The notes beneath the pieces were generated by a model. The model saw only the letters and a list, made by a program, of their open reading frames with translations, had not been told where the DNA came from and searched no databases. The translations under genes were made by a program, and so were the position numbers. A stretch of DNA of 40,561 bases from Clostridia bacterium (lineage in GTDB: Bacteria; Bacillota; Clostridia; Oscillospirales; Acutalibacteraceae), in NCBI GenBank assembly GCA_017938985.1, contig JAGBAK010000124.1, forward strand, positions 1 through 40,561, read 5' to 3'. Position 1 is the first letter of the stretch. The number at the start of each line of letters is the position of its first letter. This document shows, one piece after another, positions 38,490 through 40,561 of this stretch.

Positions 38490-40561
38490 ATGCTGAAAGT
38501 TAATCCCGTTAAACGCGGCAACAGAATCCGCCAGAGCTTCGGAAAAATCAATGAAGTTATGGATATGCCCAACCTCATTGAGATTCAGAAGGCATCTTAC
38601 AAGTGGTTCATCGATGTAGGCCTCAAAGAGGTATTCCGCGATATGGCAGATATCACGGACTATACCGGCAACTGGGTGCTCAGCTTTGTTGACTACCGTA
38701 TGGACGACAAGCCCAAGTACACCGTGCGCGAGTGCAAAGAGAGAGATGCAACTTACGCTGCTCCCATGAGAGTTACGGTTCGCCTTCAGAACAAGGAAAC
38801 CGGCATCATCAAGGAGTCCGAGGTCTTTATGGGTGATTTCCCCATAATGACAGACAGCGGCACCTTTGTTATCAACGGCGCAGAAAGAGTAATTGTTTCC
38901 CAGCTTGTTCGTTCCCCCGGTGTTTACTACGGAATGACACACGACAAGACAGGTATTGAGCTTTACACAAGCACAATCAACCCCAACAGAGGTGCCTGGC
39001 TTGAATACGAAACAGACGCAAACGATATTTTCTACGTTCGCATCGATAAAAACAGAAAAATTTACATCACTGCGTTCATTCGTGCTCTCGGCTTAAGCTC
39101 AAACGATGACATCCGCCGTTTCTTCGGTGAGGATGCGAAGCTTGAAGCAACCCTTGAAAAGGATGAAACAAAGAACACCGAAGAAGCTCTTATGGAAGTT
39201 TTCAAAAAGCTTCGTCCCGGTGAACCCGTAACCCTTGAATCTGCACAGCAGCATATCGACAACCTCTTCTTTGATCCTCACAGATATGACATTTCAAGAG
39301 TCGGCAGATATAAATATAACAAGAAGCTTTCAATGCTCAACCGTCTTCCCGGCTGCACACTTGCTCAGCCCGTTATTTCCGAATACACAGGCGAGTTCAT
39401 TGCAGACGCAGGCGAAGTTATCACAAAGCAGAAGGCTCTTGAAATCGAACAGGCAGGCGTAATGAGAGTTGTTGTTGCCTGCGAAGACGGCAGTGAGCTG
39501 TTCGTTATTTCAAACGGCATGGTTGATGCAGCTGCAATTCTTCCCGTTGAATTTACGAAGGATGAGCTTGACGCTATCGGCATCAACGAAAAGGTCCGTT
39601 ATTCCGTTCTTAACGAAGTTATTGAAAAGTGCGGCGCAGACAAAGAGGCTCTTCTTGCAGAAATGGCAGAGCGCTGCGACGACCTTATTCCCAAGCACAT
39701 CATTGTTGATGATATTTTCGCATCAGTTAACTATGTCAACTGTCTCACTAAGCGCGTGGGCACAATTGACGATATAGACCACCTCGGCAACAGAAGAATC
39801 CGTTCAGTCGGCGAGCTGCTTCAGAACCAGTTCAGAATCGGTCTTGCAAGAATGGAAAGAGTTGTCCGTGAAAGAATGGCTATCCAGGCACAGGAAGATG
39901 AGGATAAGATTACTCCTCAGACCCTTATCAACATCCGTCCCGTTATGGTAGCTATCAGAGAATTCTTCGGTTCATCACCCCTGTCACAGTTCATGGACCA
40001 GACCAACCCCCTTGCCGAGCTTACTCATAAGCGCCGTCTTTCGGCTCTCGGTCCCGGCGGTCTTTCCAGAGACAGAGCAGGTTTCGAGGTTCGTGACGTT
40101 CACTATTCTCACTACGGCAGAATGTGTCCCATTGAAACTCCCGAAGGTCCCAACATCGGTCTTATCTCTTACCTTGCAACGTTCGCGAGAATAAACGAAT
40201 ACGGCTTTATCGAAGCCCCCTTCAGAAAGATTGACAAAGAAACAGGCAGAGTTCTTGATGAAGTTGAATATATGACAGCAGATTCAGAGGACGAATTCAT
40301 TGTTGCTCAGGCAAACGAAGCTCTTGATGAAAACAACTGCTTCGTAAGACAGAAGATTACAGCCAGACACAGAGACGAATTCATTGAAATCGACAAAACA
40401 AAGGTCGATTACATGGATATTTCGCCCAAGATGGTTGTTTCTGTTGCTACAGCGATGATTCCCTTCCTTGAAAACGACGACGCCAACCGTGCTCTCATGG
40501 GTTCAAACATGCAGAGACAGGCTGTTCCGCTGCTCAAGACCTGCGCACCCATCGTCGGTAC
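38490..40561 (+). CDS. rpoB: RNA polymerase beta subunit, 5' part (runs off the window)
   Basis: 690 codons are present and open at the right edge (full-length proteins have about 1200 residues). The N-terminal protrusion begins [41 protein letters not shown] and the rifampicin region [30 protein letters not shown] are clear. The main resistance positions (E. coli Q513, D516, H526, R529, S531) carry the susceptible residues, so rifampicin sensitivity is predicted. The ATG follows GGAG with a rather long 12-base spacer. It has its own promoter and is not preceded by rplJ/rplL. Confidence 0.97.
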   Translation, partial: MLKVNPVKRGNRIRQSFGKINEVMDMPNLIEIQKASYKWFIDVGLKEVFRDMADITDYTGNWVLSFVDYRMDDKPKYTVRECKERDATYAAPMRVTVRLQNKETGIIKESEVFMGDFPIMTDSGTFVINGAERVIVSQLVRSPGVYYGMTHDKTGIELYTSTINPNRGAWLEYETDANDIFYVRIDKNRKIYITAFIRALGLSSNDDIRRFFGEDAKLEATLEKDETKNTEEALMEVFKKLRPGEPVTLESAQQHIDNLFFDPHRYDISRVGRYKYNKKLSMLNRLPGCTLAQPVISEYTGEFIADAGEVITKQKALEIEQAGVMRVVVACEDGSELFVISNGMVDAAAILPVEFTKDELDAIGINEKVRYSVLNEVIEKCGADKEALLAEMAERCDDLIPKHIIVDDIFASVNYVNCLTKRVGTIDDIDHLGNRRIRSVGELLQNQFRIGLARMERVVRERMAIQAQEDEDKITPQTLINIRPVMVAIREFFGSSPLSQFMDQTNPLAELTHKRRLSALGPGGLSRDRAGFEVRDVHYSHYGRMCPIETPEGPNIGLISYLATFARINEYGFIEAPFRKIDKETGRVLDEVEYMTADSEDEFIVAQANEALDENNCFVRQKITARHRDEFIEIDKTKVDYMDISPKMVVSVATAMIPFLENDDANRALMGSNMQRQAVPLLKTCAPIVG

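Overview
The window looks like chromosomal DNA of a Gram-positive anaerobe of class Clostridia, most plausibly an uncultured gut Oscillospirales/Ruminococcaceae-type bacterium. This is inferred from gene content only: a T-box leader on thrS, RNase Y with YmdB, a dgt/dnaG/rpoD block, a Bacillus-like rifampicin region in RpoB, TmcAL beside acetate kinase, and a RAYT transposase with many GC-rich palindromic repeats of the 'GTAGGG...CCCTAC' kind. Almost every promoter found is a sigma-A type TTGaca-17-TAtaaT.

Layout: (1) 1-3.3 kb, arginine biosynthesis: tail of a probable argC, then argJ-argB-argD and a terminator. (2) 3.3-10.4 kb: a minus-strand pair (metallophosphoesterase, then a GH106-like glycosidase) divergent from a secreted BspA-type leucine-rich-repeat protein. 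(3) 10.4-17 kb: GtrA-like membrane protein and sugar isomerase (minus), S51 peptidase (plus), a secreted DUF348-G5-3D cell-wall protein behind a 0.6 kb regulatory region with helically phased repeats, then a patatin and a KPR/PanE-like reductase (minus). (4) 17.1-17.9 kb: tRNA-Met and tRNA-Glu, a terminator, a remarkable comb of seven small hairpins separated by GTGAAAT / ATTTCAC, and a four-helix-bundle (23S rRNA-intervening-sequence type) protein. (5) 18-27 kb: thrS with T-box (minus); rny (apparent ATA start), ymdB and a TtcA-like thiolase; a RAYT whose reading frame contains two copies of the palindromic repeat; then an apgM-like gene (possible homoserine kinase) coupled to metY. (6) 27-33.3 kb: rpmE with a long structured leader, yigZ, dgt, a secreted CHAP/NlpC-like protein, dnaG, rpoD. 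(7) 33.6-40.6 kb: an APH-fold sugar kinase with a CBM9-like protein, ackA, tmcAL, and the first two thirds of rpoB.

The most unusual parts are the hairpin comb with its four-helix-bundle gene (17.3-17.9 kb), the RAYT/REP system (23.8-24.4 kb, with about twenty dispersed palindromes), the 11-bp-phased GTTACA/TGTAAC arrays (12.87-13.10 kb), and the attenuator-like leader of rpmE. The rest is core metabolism and information processing. No database search was possible; family names come from motif recognition in the translated sequence.
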